A stretch of 64,000 nt of DNA, from the NCBI GenBank assembly GCA_046296195.1, contig JBKBLR010000004.1, positions 68,337-132,336 of the forward strand, given 5' to 3'. The notes beneath the pieces are model-generated. The model made no database searches and had not been told where the DNA came from. It worked only from the letters and a program-made list of their open reading frames with translations. The position numbers and the translations under genes are program-made. Shown piece after piece: positions 51,692 to 59,296 of this stretch. This stretch comes from Amphiplicatus sp046296195. Its GTDB lineage: Bacteria > Pseudomonadota > Alphaproteobacteria > Caulobacterales > Parvularculaceae. How positions within the stretch are numbered: the first letter of the stretch is position 1; every line of letters starts with the position of its first letter.

Positions 51692-52666
51692 GTGATCAAG
51701 ACGATGCTCAAGATCGCCGTGGCGGCGACGATCCTCGTCCTGATCGCCCGGCGGGTCGATTTCTCTGCGGCGCTCGGGCTGATGCGCGGCGCGGACCCCT
51801 ATTGGATCGCCGCCTCGATCGCGGTCAGCCTCCTCATCATCGCCGCCGATGCGGCGTTCTGGTCGGGGTCCATGCGTCCGGCGGGCCTGACGATGAAGTT
51901 CCGCACCGGGCTGCTGTTCGGGATCGTCAGCTGGTTCTTCGTCAACATCGCCCCGTCGACCATCGGCGCCGACGTATTCCGCGCCGCGCAGATGCGGGCG
52001 GCGGGCGCGACGACCGCCCGCTCGATCCGGCTTGTCGCGGCGGCGCGCCTGATGTCTTTTGTGGCGCTGATCGCCGTCATCGGCGCCGGCCTGCCGATCG
52101 CCTTCGAGGCGTTCGACTCGCCACGCGACCGGCTGGCGCTCGCTGCGATCTTCGCCGTTTCGCTCATCTGCCTTGCGGGGCTCATCCTCGGCGGTCCGCT
52201 TCTCGGCAAAGCGCCGGCGCGCTTTCGTCGCGGGCCGCTCGCGTTCGCCGCCGAGCTTTCGGCGGATACCCGGCTCCTGCTGCGGCGGACAGGCCCGAAG
52301 GGCTGGTTCTTTCTCCTCGTGCAGCATCTCTTGCGCTTTGCCGGCGTCCTCTGCATCGCCGCTTCGCTTGGCGAGAAGGTCGACGCAGCGGCGCTTTTCG
52401 CGCTGGTCCCGTCAGCATTTCTCGCCGCGATGATCCCGATCAGCTTCGGCGGCTGGGGCGTGCGCGAGGCGAGCTTCGTTTACTTCCTCGGGGTCGCCGG
52501 GATTGACGCGCCGGCGGCGCTCGCGATTTCAATCCTGTTCGGACTGACGCGCATCCTCATCGGCGGGGCTGGCGGACTGCTCTGGCTTATCGCGCGCAAG
52601 GAGCATTTCAGCGTCGGGCTCGAGGCTGGCGCAGGCGCCGCCGATGATGTCAGAACCACATCCTGA
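51692..52666 (+). CDS. lysylphosphatidylglycerol synthase-type (UPF0104) membrane protein
   Basis: 324 residues from GTG 51692. Eight or so helices: IAVAATILVLIARRVDF, WIAASIAVSLLIIAADAAFW, FRTGLLFGIVSWFFVNIAPSTIGADVFRAAQMR (family signature ~70-102), LVAAARLMSFVALIAVIGAGLPI, and a C-terminal PISFGGWGVREASFVYFLG (the conserved GG-G-RE block). Only the flippase-like half of MprF is present; a catalytic domain is absent. Often linked to glycolipid or hopanoid genes. It overlaps the convergent copB stop by 17 bases. Confidence 0.9.
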   Translation: MIKTMLKIAVAATILVLIARRVDFSAALGLMRGADPYWIAASIAVSLLIIAADAAFWSGSMRPAGLTMKFRTGLLFGIVSWFFVNIAPSTIGADVFRAAQMRAAGATTARSIRLVAAARLMSFVALIAVIGAGLPIAFEAFDSPRDRLALAAIFAVSLICLAGLILGGPLLGKAPARFRRGPLAFAAELSADTRLLLRRTGPKGWFFLLVQHLLRFAGVLCIAASLGEKVDAAALFALVPSAFLAAMIPISFGGWGVREASFVYFLGVAGIDAPAALAISILFGLTRILIGGAGGLLWLIARKEHFSVGLEAGAGAADDVRTTS

Positions 52667-53429
52667 CGCCGGCGACGAACGAGACCGCGCCGACATTCTC
52701 GCCGTCGGCGCGCGCCAGGTCCGCCGTCTCGCCGACCTTGCGTTCCCAGTTGACGCCGACATAGGGCGCGAACTGGCGGATGATCTCATAGCGCAGGCGA
52801 AGCCCGATCTCCGCGGTCGAAAGCCCCGATCCGACGCCGACCTCCTCGACCGATTGCACGGCGACGTTCAGCTCCGTCCGCGGCTGCAGGATGAGGCGCT
52901 GGGTGAGGAGAAGATCATACTCCGCCTCAACGCGCGCCGACACGTCGCCCTCGCCGCTGACAAAGACGGCGGCGTCGATCTCGAACCAGTAAGGCGCAAG
53001 GCCCTGGACGCCGATGACGCCGAAGGTTCGGTCGGCGCCGTGCACGAAATCGTGGCGGACGCCCGCCTGAACATCGAAGAACCGCGAGACGGGCCGCGAC
53101 CACAGCGCCTGCAGCTCGGCTTCCTCGAAGCGGCCGGCGTCGAAGTCCCGATGGATTTCAGATTTCACCCACAGCTTGTTGCGGTCGGTTCCCCACCAGC
53201 CCTGACCGTCGAAGAGAAGCGCCGGCGCGCCGTCGTTCGACTGGTATTCAAGCCGGTCGGCGAGCAGGAACGAGGCCGGCATGCGGCCATGCTCCTTCTT
53301 CAGCGCCGCGCGCGCCGCCGCCATGGCGTCGCGATCGTAATAGGCGTCAGCCTGCGCGCCGGGCTGCTGCGCCGCAGCGGGCGCTGCAAAGGTCAGAGCA
53401 ACAAGCGCGCATGTAAGCGGCGTTCGCAT
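52650..53429 (-). CDS. copB: copper resistance protein B
   Basis: Outer-membrane copper-binding barrel of the CopAB (PcoAB) system. 259 residues, near the short end of the family; the Met/His-rich N-terminal region seen in some CopB is missing. Signal peptide 1-21 (LTCALVALTFAAPAAA). LLADRLEYQSNDGAPALLFDGQGWWGTDRNKLWVKSE, VRHDFVHGADRTFGVIGVQGLAPYWFE and the end VAGVRMWF are family motifs. Start TGATG overlaps the copA stop. Confidence 0.95.
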   Translation of the reverse strand: MRTPLTCALVALTFAAPAAAQQPGAQADAYYDRDAMAAARAALKKEHGRMPASFLLADRLEYQSNDGAPALLFDGQGWWGTDRNKLWVKSEIHRDFDAGRFEEAELQALWSRPVSRFFDVQAGVRHDFVHGADRTFGVIGVQGLAPYWFEIDAAVFVSGEGDVSARVEAEYDLLLTQRLILQPRTELNVAVQSVEEVGVGSGLSTAEIGLRLRYEIIRQFAPYVGVNWERKVGETADLARADGENVGAVSFVAGVRMWF

Positions 53430-55210
53430 CAGGGATGCGCCTCATGCGCGCCGTCGCCCGCGGGGTGCGTGAGCATGCTGACGGCGCCGGGCGCCCTCGG
53501 CATGACGGAGACGACCTGCATCATGCCGGCATGCATGTGGAAGAGCAGGTGGCAGTGAAACGCCCAGTCGCCGACCGCGTCCGCCGTCACGTCGAAGGAG
53601 AGCTTGTCGCCAGGCTTCACATTGACCGTGTGCTTGCGGGGCTTGCGGTCGCTTTCGTCGACGACGAGGTCGAAGAACATCCCGTGCAGGTGGATGGGAT
53701 GCGTCATCATCGTGTCGTTGACGAGCGTGAAGCGCACGCGCTCGCCCTCGTGGAGCACGATCGGCTTGTCGACATGGCTGAACTTCACGCCGTCGAACGA
53801 CCACATGTAGCGTTCCATGTTGCCGGTGAGGTGGATTTCAAGCTCGCGTTCCGGCGCCCGCGTATCGGAATTGGGCTCAAGGCTTCTGAGCTGCGAATAG
53901 CGAAGCGTCCGGTGCGGCGCGTTCTCAAGGCCGACGCCCGGATCGCCGAGCCGCGAGGCGGGGGTCTCGGCGACCATGTCGACCGCGGCGCCGAGCTTGT
54001 GATCATGCCTCTGCGGCGCTGTTTGGCCCTGCATCGCGTCATGCTCCATCGACGCGTGGCCCATGCCGCCATGATCCATTGTCCCATGGCTCATGGCCAT
54101 GTCGCGGTGGGTGAGGAGCGGGCGCTCGCGAAGGAGCGGCGCCGCGGCGACGAGCCCCGCCTCCGGCGCAAGGCTCGCCACCACCTGGCCCGATCGGTCG
54201 ATCGATTCCGCAACAAGCGCGAAGGAGCGCGCCCGCTTCGGCTCGACGATGACGTCATAGGTCTCCGCAACGCCGATCTGGAACTCGTCCGTTTCGAGCG
54301 GCGCGACGGCAAGCCCGTCCGCCGCGACGACGGTCATCGGCAGGCCGGGGATGCGGAAATTGAAAATCGTCATCGCCGAAGCGTTGATGATGCGAAGGCG
54401 CACGCGCTCGCCCGCATCGAACAGCGCGGTCCAGTTGTCCGCCGTCGAATGGCCGTTGATGAGATAGGTGTAGACGGCGCCTGTCACGTCCGCGATGTCG
54501 GTCGCCGACATCCGCATCCGGCCCCACATGCCGCGGTCGGCGGCGGCGCTGCGCAATCCGTCCTTGCGGACGTCGCGCAGGAAGTCGACCGCCGTGCGCT
54601 GCTGGAAATTGTAGACCTCGCTCGACTTTTTGAGGCGCGCGAAAACCTTGTGTGCGTGTTCGAAGCTCCAGTCGGAAAGCACGAGCACATGTTGGCGGTC
54701 TGCCTCAATCGGATCTTTGCCCGCCGGATCGATGATCAAGGGACCCAGGTGGCCCATCTGCTCCTGCAGGCCGGAGTGGGAGTGATACCAGTAAGTCCCC
54801 GACTGCCGGACAGGAAAGCGATACTCGAACGTCTCGCCCGGCCTGATGCCGGGGAAGGAGACGCCGGGAACGCCGTCCATGGTGAACGGCAGCAAGATCC
54901 CGTGCCAGTGGATCGAGGTGTCCTCATCGAGCGTGTTCCGTACCCGGAGCGTCACCGTCTCTCCTTCACGCATCCGAAGGAGGGGGCCAGGGAGCGTCCC
55001 GTTGACGGCGATTGCGTGCCCCGTCCGCCCTCCGATGGTGACGGCGGCGTGGCCGACGCTGAGGTCGAAATCACGCGCGGCGAGTTCGAAAATCCCCCGA
55101 TTGCCTTGATGGCTGCTTTTCGCCCAGGCGGGAACAAGGCCGGCGGCGGCAAGGCTGGCCCCGCTGAAGAGAAGGGCGCGGCGCGAAACCGGGGCGGTTG
55201 GATCAGTCAT
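53429..55210 (-). CDS. copA: copper resistance multicopper oxidase (CopA/PcoA)
   Basis: 593 residues. A Tat signal (SRRALLFSGASLAAAGLVPAWA) exports the folded enzyme. Copper-site motifs: HWHG (101-104), YHSH (142-145), HPIHLHG, and HCHLLFHMHAGM (552-563). A Met/His-rich insert (MAMSHGTMDHGGMGHASMEHDAMQG-like, around residue 375) probably binds extra copper. It oxidises Cu(I) in the periplasm. Middle gene of the CusF-like-copA-copB operon, 21 bases after the first gene. Confidence 0.97.
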   Translation of the reverse strand: MTDPTAPVSRRALLFSGASLAAAGLVPAWAKSSHQGNRGIFELAARDFDLSVGHAAVTIGGRTGHAIAVNGTLPGPLLRMREGETVTLRVRNTLDEDTSIHWHGILLPFTMDGVPGVSFPGIRPGETFEYRFPVRQSGTYWYHSHSGLQEQMGHLGPLIIDPAGKDPIEADRQHVLVLSDWSFEHAHKVFARLKKSSEVYNFQQRTAVDFLRDVRKDGLRSAAADRGMWGRMRMSATDIADVTGAVYTYLINGHSTADNWTALFDAGERVRLRIINASAMTIFNFRIPGLPMTVVAADGLAVAPLETDEFQIGVAETYDVIVEPKRARSFALVAESIDRSGQVVASLAPEAGLVAAAPLLRERPLLTHRDMAMSHGTMDHGGMGHASMEHDAMQGQTAPQRHDHKLGAAVDMVAETPASRLGDPGVGLENAPHRTLRYSQLRSLEPNSDTRAPERELEIHLTGNMERYMWSFDGVKFSHVDKPIVLHEGERVRFTLVNDTMMTHPIHLHGMFFDLVVDESDRKPRKHTVNVKPGDKLSFDVTADAVGDWAFHCHLLFHMHAGMMQVVSVMPRAPGAVSMLTHPAGDGAHEAHP

Positions 55211-55231
55211 CGCGCGTCACCGGCGGCGGCG

Positions 55232-55735
55232 TCAGTGATGACCGCTGTGGTCGTCTTTTTTCGCAGGGGCATGTCCTTCATGCGCGTCATGCGCCATGCC
55301 GGCGCACGCCTTGCCCGCCTCGGCGGCGCGCGCCATCGCCGCCTTGTGCATCGACGCCATGCAGGCCTCATGCGCGCTGGCGTCCGCGTCCGCTGCGCAC
55401 ATCGCAGCGAGAATCGTCTGCTTCTTCTTGCCGTCGGGCGTCATCAGGAAATGCACGCGGTCGCCGGCGGCGAAGGCGGCGAGATCGACGGAACGGTCGA
55501 CGGCGATCTCGGTTTTCGCTTTTGGCCAGCCGAGCGCCTCGATCGCCTCGTGCTCGATGACGACGCGCCGTTTGGCGACATCAAGCGAGACGATATCGCC
55601 TTCCGCGGCGGGAAAGCCGCAATGATCAGTGTGCTGCATTGGGGCGGCGGGAGCCGCCTTCGCCTCATGCTCGCCGTGATCGGCGAAGGCAGGCGTGACG
55701 AAAAGCGCGGCGGCGATCAGGAAGGCGGTTCGCAT
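55232..55735 (-). CDS. periplasmic copper chaperone-like protein (CusF-type)
   Basis: 167 residues. Signal peptide 1-18. The mature part contains the CusF-like domain DIVSLDVAKRRVVIEHEAIEALGWPKAKTEIAV, with HEAIEALGWP where CusF has its His/Trp site; the Met ligands of CusF are partly replaced. The flanks are rich in His (HGEHEAK, HTDHCGF; HDAHEGHAPAKKDDHSGHH) and Cys/Met (AACAMASMH-like), giving many possible copper ligands. First gene of the operon, nearest the CsoR-type operator. Confidence 0.85.
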   Translation of the reverse strand: MRTAFLIAAALFVTPAFADHGEHEAKAAPAAPMQHTDHCGFPAAEGDIVSLDVAKRRVVIEHEAIEALGWPKAKTEIAVDRSVDLAAFAAGDRVHFLMTPDGKKKQTILAAMCAADADASAHEACMASMHKAAMARAAEAGKACAGMAHDAHEGHAPAKKDDHSGHH

Positions 55736-55777
55736 GGGATGCCTCTTGAGTTGGGCGTTCTAAGAGAAGAGAACTTG

Positions 55778-55829
55778 TTGACTTCTGGACCTCTGACGAT
55801 CCATTATACCCCCATAGGGTATCTGTCAA
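55778..55829. promoter_or_regulatory. CsoR-type operator over two overlapping divergent promoters
   Basis: The palindrome ATACCC-N5-GGGTAT (55806-55822) matches known CsoR operators, such as the B. subtilis copZA site with TACCC/GGGTA halves. On the minus strand it lies between perfect hexamers TTGACA (55829-55824) and TATAAT (55808-55803), 15 bases apart. On the plus strand TTGACT (55778-55783) and CATTAT (55802-55807, 18 apart) could drive csoR. Both would be blocked by CsoR bound here. Confidence 0.8.
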
Positions 55830-56105
55830 ATGCACGAAAGCGCGAAAAACCCGCTTGTGAAGCGCCTCAACCGCATCGAGGGGCAGGTGCGCGGCGTTTC
55901 AGCGATGATCGAGGACGGGCGCTACTGCATCGACATCCTGACGCAGGTTCAGGCGATCAAGGCCGCCCTGCGCAAGGTCGAGGACGAGCTGTTGAAGAAT
56001 CACGCCGCGCATTGCGTCGAGGCTGCGATCAGCGATGGCGACGCGGGCGCGCAGCGGGAGAAGTTCAACGAGCTTGTGGAGCTGTTCGGGCGTTTCCGCG
56101 CCTGA
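55830..56105 (+). CDS. csoR: copper-sensing repressor, CsoR family
   Basis: 91 residues, all-helical. The family pattern LVKRLNRIEGQVRGVSAMIEDGRYCIDILTQVQAIKAAL is clear; metal ligands Cys33, His58 and Cys62 (the C-H-C set of copper sensors) are present. In this family Cu(I) binding releases the repressor from DNA. The operator ends just before its ATG. Divergent from the cop operon, hence probable autoregulation and control of cop genes. RcnR or FrmR-type sensors are alternatives but lack this ligand set and context. Confidence 0.93.
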   Translation: MHESAKNPLVKRLNRIEGQVRGVSAMIEDGRYCIDILTQVQAIKAALRKVEDELLKNHAAHCVEAAISDGDAGAQREKFNELVELFGRFRA

Positions 56106-56153
56106 GCCTTGCGCCGCGGGCGGCCGGTTCTTCCGCCGCCCGCGACGCAAGGC
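56106..56153. terminator. 48-base near-perfect hairpin between csoR and the MucR gene
   Basis: Outer stem GCCTTGCG/CGCAAGGC, one C-A mismatch, inner stem CGCGGGCGGC/GCCGCCCGCG, 10-base loop CGGTTCTTCC. It begins one base after the csoR stop. The lack of a T-run makes it a Rho-type or structural barrier rather than a textbook intrinsic terminator. Confidence 0.55.
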
Positions 56154-56164
56154 ATCGCTTCAGG

Positions 56165-56638
56165 TCAAGCGGCCTTTTTGGGGCGCCCGCGGCCCTTGGC
56201 GGCTTTTGCGCGCTTCGGCGCCGCCTTGCCGCCGACGCGGCCCAATCCGATCTCTTTGGCGAAGTTCGATCGGCGCACGGAGTAGTTCGGCGCGACCATC
56301 GGGTAGTCGGCGGGCAGGCCCCATTTGCGGCGGTAATCCTCCGGCGACATCCCATATTGGGTGCGCAGATAGCGTTTCAGCATTTTGAGCTTTTTGCCGT
56401 CTTCGAGGCAGATGATGTAATCCGGCGTGATGGATTTCTTCACCGGCACCGCCGGCGCCTGGCTTCCGGCGCTCGCTGTGCCGCCGGACGCAAGCGCGCG
56501 CACCGCGTCGTGAATGTCCTGCAGCAAAGCAGGCAGCTTGTCGGCCGAAACCGCGTTGTTGCTCACGAAGGCTGCGACGATGTCCGTTGCAAGATGCAAC
56601 GTGTCGCCGGGGCCGAGCGTCGAGTCCTTGTCCGCCAT
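56165..56638 (-). CDS. Ros/MucR-family regulator with altered zinc ligands
   Basis: 157 residues. An N-terminal helical region (ATDIVAAFVSNNAVSADKLPALLQDIHDAVRAL) mediates oligomerisation in MucR. The DNA-binding part is IICLEDGKKLKMLKRYLRTQYGMSPEDYRRKWGLPADYPMVAPNYS, the MucR core; the tail is a Lys/Arg/Ala-rich AT-hook-like stretch. MucR uses Cys-Asp/Cys-His-His for zinc; here Cys and Asp remain but both His are Tyr (KRYL, TQYG). Probably a nucleoid-type silencer of envelope or virulence-like genes. Confidence 0.88.
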   Translation of the reverse strand: MADKDSTLGPGDTLHLATDIVAAFVSNNAVSADKLPALLQDIHDAVRALASGGTASAGSQAPAVPVKKSITPDYIICLEDGKKLKMLKRYLRTQYGMSPEDYRRKWGLPADYPMVAPNYSVRRSNFAKEIGLGRVGGKAAPKRAKAAKGRGRPKKAA

Positions 56639-57009
56639 TCAGGGTCGTCCTTCTGTTCCAATAGGCGGCGCGCCGGCGCGTTCGCCGCGGCCGCAAAAGG
56701 AAGCGATGAAGCCGCTTCCGGCAAGTTTCCTATAAGTCGCCCAATCGAACCGCTAGGATACCGATTACTTAGACCTGCGCGATCTAACACGCAAGTACAG
56801 TCGGCGCCTGCACAATCAAGGCGCAGAACCCGTTTCGATGAAGGCGCCGGTTGTTGCAGCGGATATTCGCCGTCAGCCTGCTCGGCCGGGCGCCGCGCCG
56901 CCGTCAGGGGGGCCGGCTCCCGCTTCTGATTGCCGCTCGGGGCGGGCGCCGCTATAGGGATCAGGGGCGCCGTCCCCGCTTCCTCCCCCGTTGTCCCGAA
57001 GGAGCCGCC
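56639..57009. other. 371-base gap between the MucR gene and glyA
   Basis: No gene I can support. It should hold the divergent promoters of the MucR-like gene and glyA; AT-richer patches lie at 56725-56800. No riboswitch is recognised in front of glyA. A minus-strand frame across it is low-complexity shadow. Confidence 0.55.
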
Positions 57010-58299
57010 ATGCGCTGCGCCGAGGCCTTGAGTCCAAACGCTTTTTTTTCCGGTTCGCTGGCCGAGCGCGATCCCGACATGGCGGCGATCATCGAGCGAG
57101 AGCTCGCGCGCCAGCAATCCCAGATTGAGCTTATCGCGTCCGAAAACATCGTCAGCCGCGCCGTGCTCGAGGCGCAGGGCTCGGTGCTGACCAACAAATA
57201 CGCTGAAGGCTTTCCCGGCAAGCGCTATTACGGCGGATGTGAGATAGTCGATCAGGCGGAGACCTTAGCGATCGAGCGCGCCAAGGCGCTTTTCGGTTGC
57301 TCTGAGGCGATCGTGCAACCGCATTCTGGCAGCCAGGCGAACCAGGCTGTTTTCATGGCGCTGATGCAGCCCGGCGACTGTTTCCTCGGCATGGATCTCT
57401 CGGCAGGCGGACATCTGACCCATGGCGGGCGCGCGAACCAGTCCGGGAAGTGGTTCAAGGCGGTGCATTACGGCGTCAGGCCGGACGATCATCTCATCGA
57501 TTTCGACGCGGTTGTGCGTCAGGCCGAGGAGCACAAGCCGAAAGTCATCATCGCCGGCGGCAGCGCCTATTCCCGTTTCATCGACTTCCATCGGTTCAAG
57601 GCGATCGCCGACGGCGTCGGCGCGAAGCTGATGGTCGACATGGCGCATTTCGCCGGTCTCGTCGCGGCGGGGCTTTATCCATCGCCGATCGGCGTCGCCG
57701 ACGTCGTCACGACGACGACGCACAAGACCTTGCGCGGGCCCCGCGGCGGCATGGTGCTGACGAATGACGAGGAGCTTGCGAAGAAAGTGCGCTCGGCGCT
57801 GTTCCCCGGCATTCAGGGCGGGCCGCTGATGCATGTGATCGCGGCGAAGGCGGTCGCTTTCGGCGAAGCGTTGCAGCCGGAGTTCAAGGATTATCAGCGC
57901 GCCGTGATGGCGAACGCCAAGGCCCTCGCCTCCACGCTCGTCGAGGCGGGCTATGCGGTCGTCTCGGGCGGCACCGACACGCATCTGGCGCTCATCGACC
58001 TGCGGCCGAAAGGCGTCAAGGGCAACGCCGCCGAGGAAACGCTCGAAGCCTCCGGCATCACCTGCAACAAGAACGGCGTGCCGTTCGATCCTGAAAAGCC
58101 GACCGTCACCTCGGGCGTGCGGGTCGGCTCGCCCGCCTCGACGACGCGCGGCTTCGGCGTCGCGGAGTTTCGCGAGGTCGGCGCGCTTATGGCGGAAACG
58201 CTCGACGGCCTCGCCGCCGGCAGGAGCGCCGACGCGATCGCTGCGGCGGTGCGCCCGAAGGTCAGGGCGCTGACGGATCGCTTCCCGATTTACGGCTGA
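57010..58299 (+). CDS. glyA: serine hydroxymethyltransferase
   Basis: PLP enzyme making glycine and 5,10-methylene-THF from serine. 429 residues from ATG 57010 with GGAG upstream; the frame extends to 56851 but adds nothing conserved. NKYAEGFPGKRYYGGCE, SGSQANQAVFMALMQPGD, the PLP lysine in TTTTHKTLRGPRGG and the C-terminal SPASTTRGFG are all present. Followed 19 bases later by nrdR, a common alphaproteobacterial pair. Confidence 0.98.
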   Translation: MRCAEALSPNAFFSGSLAERDPDMAAIIERELARQQSQIELIASENIVSRAVLEAQGSVLTNKYAEGFPGKRYYGGCEIVDQAETLAIERAKALFGCSEAIVQPHSGSQANQAVFMALMQPGDCFLGMDLSAGGHLTHGGRANQSGKWFKAVHYGVRPDDHLIDFDAVVRQAEEHKPKVIIAGGSAYSRFIDFHRFKAIADGVGAKLMVDMAHFAGLVAAGLYPSPIGVADVVTTTTHKTLRGPRGGMVLTNDEELAKKVRSALFPGIQGGPLMHVIAAKAVAFGEALQPEFKDYQRAVMANAKALASTLVEAGYAVVSGGTDTHLALIDLRPKGVKGNAAEETLEASGITCNKNGVPFDPEKPTVTSGVRVGSPASTTRGFGVAEFREVGALMAETLDGLAAGRSADAIAAAVRPKVRALTDRFPIYG

Positions 58300-58318
58300 G
58301 GCGGAGGCCTGAAGCGAC

Positions 58319-58789
58319 ATGCGCTGTCCGTTTTGCGGTTCCGAAGACACGCAAGTGAAGGACTCGCGGTCCGCCGAAGACGGATCGTCGATCCGGCGGC
58401 GGCGTCAGTGTTCGGCCTGCGGCGGGCGCTTCACGACCTTCGAGCGCGTCCAGCTTCGCGAACTCATCGTCATCAAGAGCTCCGGTCGCCGCGAAGTGTT
58501 CGACCGCGAGAAGCTGATGCGGTCGGTGCAGATCTCGCTGCGGAAGAGAAATGTCGAACAGGAGCGCGTCGAGCAGATGGTGACCGGCGTCATCAGGCGG
58601 CTCGAATCGCTCGGCGAATCCGAGATCCCGTCGAGCGTCGTCGGCGAACTCGTGATGCAGGGCCTCGCCGGGCTCGACGACGTCGCCTATGTCCGCTACG
58701 CGTCGGTCTACCGGAATTTCCGCGAAGCGCGCGACTTCGGCGAATTCGTCGGCGAGCTTGAAGACCAGGAAGGAGCGGGCGGCGCCTGA
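58319..58789 (+). CDS. nrdR: transcriptional repressor NrdR
   Basis: Zn/ATP-cone repressor of ribonucleotide reductase genes. 156 residues. Zinc ribbon Cys3, Cys6, Cys31, Cys34 (CPFC and CSAC) followed by the ATP-cone (LIVIKSSGRREVFDREKLMRSVQISLRKRNV...). The C-terminal end YRNFREARDFGEFVGEL is typical. The usual rib genes between nrdR and nusB are missing here. Confidence 0.98.
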   Translation: MRCPFCGSEDTQVKDSRSAEDGSSIRRRRQCSACGGRFTTFERVQLRELIVIKSSGRREVFDREKLMRSVQISLRKRNVEQERVEQMVTGVIRRLESLGESEIPSSVVGELVMQGLAGLDDVAYVRYASVYRNFREARDFGEFVGELEDQEGAGGA

Positions 58790-58804
58790 TCGCCGCTCTT
58801 GTAG

Positions 58805-59296
58805 ATGGTGAACCCCGATCCCTTGCAGCACCGAAGCGCCGCGCGCCTCGCCGCCGTGCAGGCGCTTTACCAGATGGAGACGAGCGGCGCCGGCGTCGAA
58901 AAGGCGATCGCCGATTTCCGCGGCCATTGGATCGGCGCCGATGTCGACGGCGAACGACTCGCCGAGGCTGACGCCGGTTTTTTCGACGACATCGTGCGCG
59001 GCGTCGTCAGGCTGCAGACGAAGATCGATCCCGCGATCGAACGGCGCCTTGCCGCGAAGTGGACGCTCGCGCGGCTCGACGCCACGGCGCGCGCGATCCT
59101 GCGCAGCGGCGCCTATGAGCTGATCCAGCACCCCTCGACTCCCGCCGCCGTCATCATCGACGAATATGTCGAGATCGCCGCGAGCTTTTTCGGCGACGAT
59201 GAGCGCGCCTTCGTCAACGCCGCTCTCGACGGCGTGGCGCGCGACGTGCGGCCCGATGAGATCGGCGGCGGCGCAGCCGGAGCGCGCCGCGCTTGA
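58805..59296 (+). CDS. nusB: transcription antitermination factor NusB
   Basis: 163 residues, all-helical. RSAARLAAVQALYQMETSG and FFDDIVRGVV at the N-terminal half, then LDATARAILRSGAYELIQHPSTPAAVIIDEYVEIAASFFGDDERAFVNAALDGVARDVRP, the family core. Acts with NusE (S10) in rRNA antitermination. Its stop overlaps the thiL TTG start. Confidence 0.97.
   Translation: MVNPDPLQHRSAARLAAVQALYQMETSGAGVEKAIADFRGHWIGADVDGERLAEADAGFFDDIVRGVVRLQTKIDPAIERRLAAKWTLARLDATARAILRSGAYELIQHPSTPAAVIIDEYVEIAASFFGDDERAFVNAALDGVARDVRPDEIGGGAAGARRA

Noticed and set aside
47589..51695. Plus-strand open frame of 1368 codons
   Set aside because: It is antisense to hrpB and the phosphatase-like gene, both with clear motifs. 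The sequence is Arg/Ala-rich without domains; it is a GC-bias shadow.
53435..56929. Plus-strand open frame of 1164 codons across the copper region
   Set aside because: It runs opposite to copA and the CusF-like gene and out of frame with csoR; no recognisable domain and it crosses the operator and hairpin.
56563..57117. Minus-strand 184-codon frame between the MucR gene and glyA
   Set aside because: It overlaps the ends of both real genes, has no motif and reads as low-complexity sequence.
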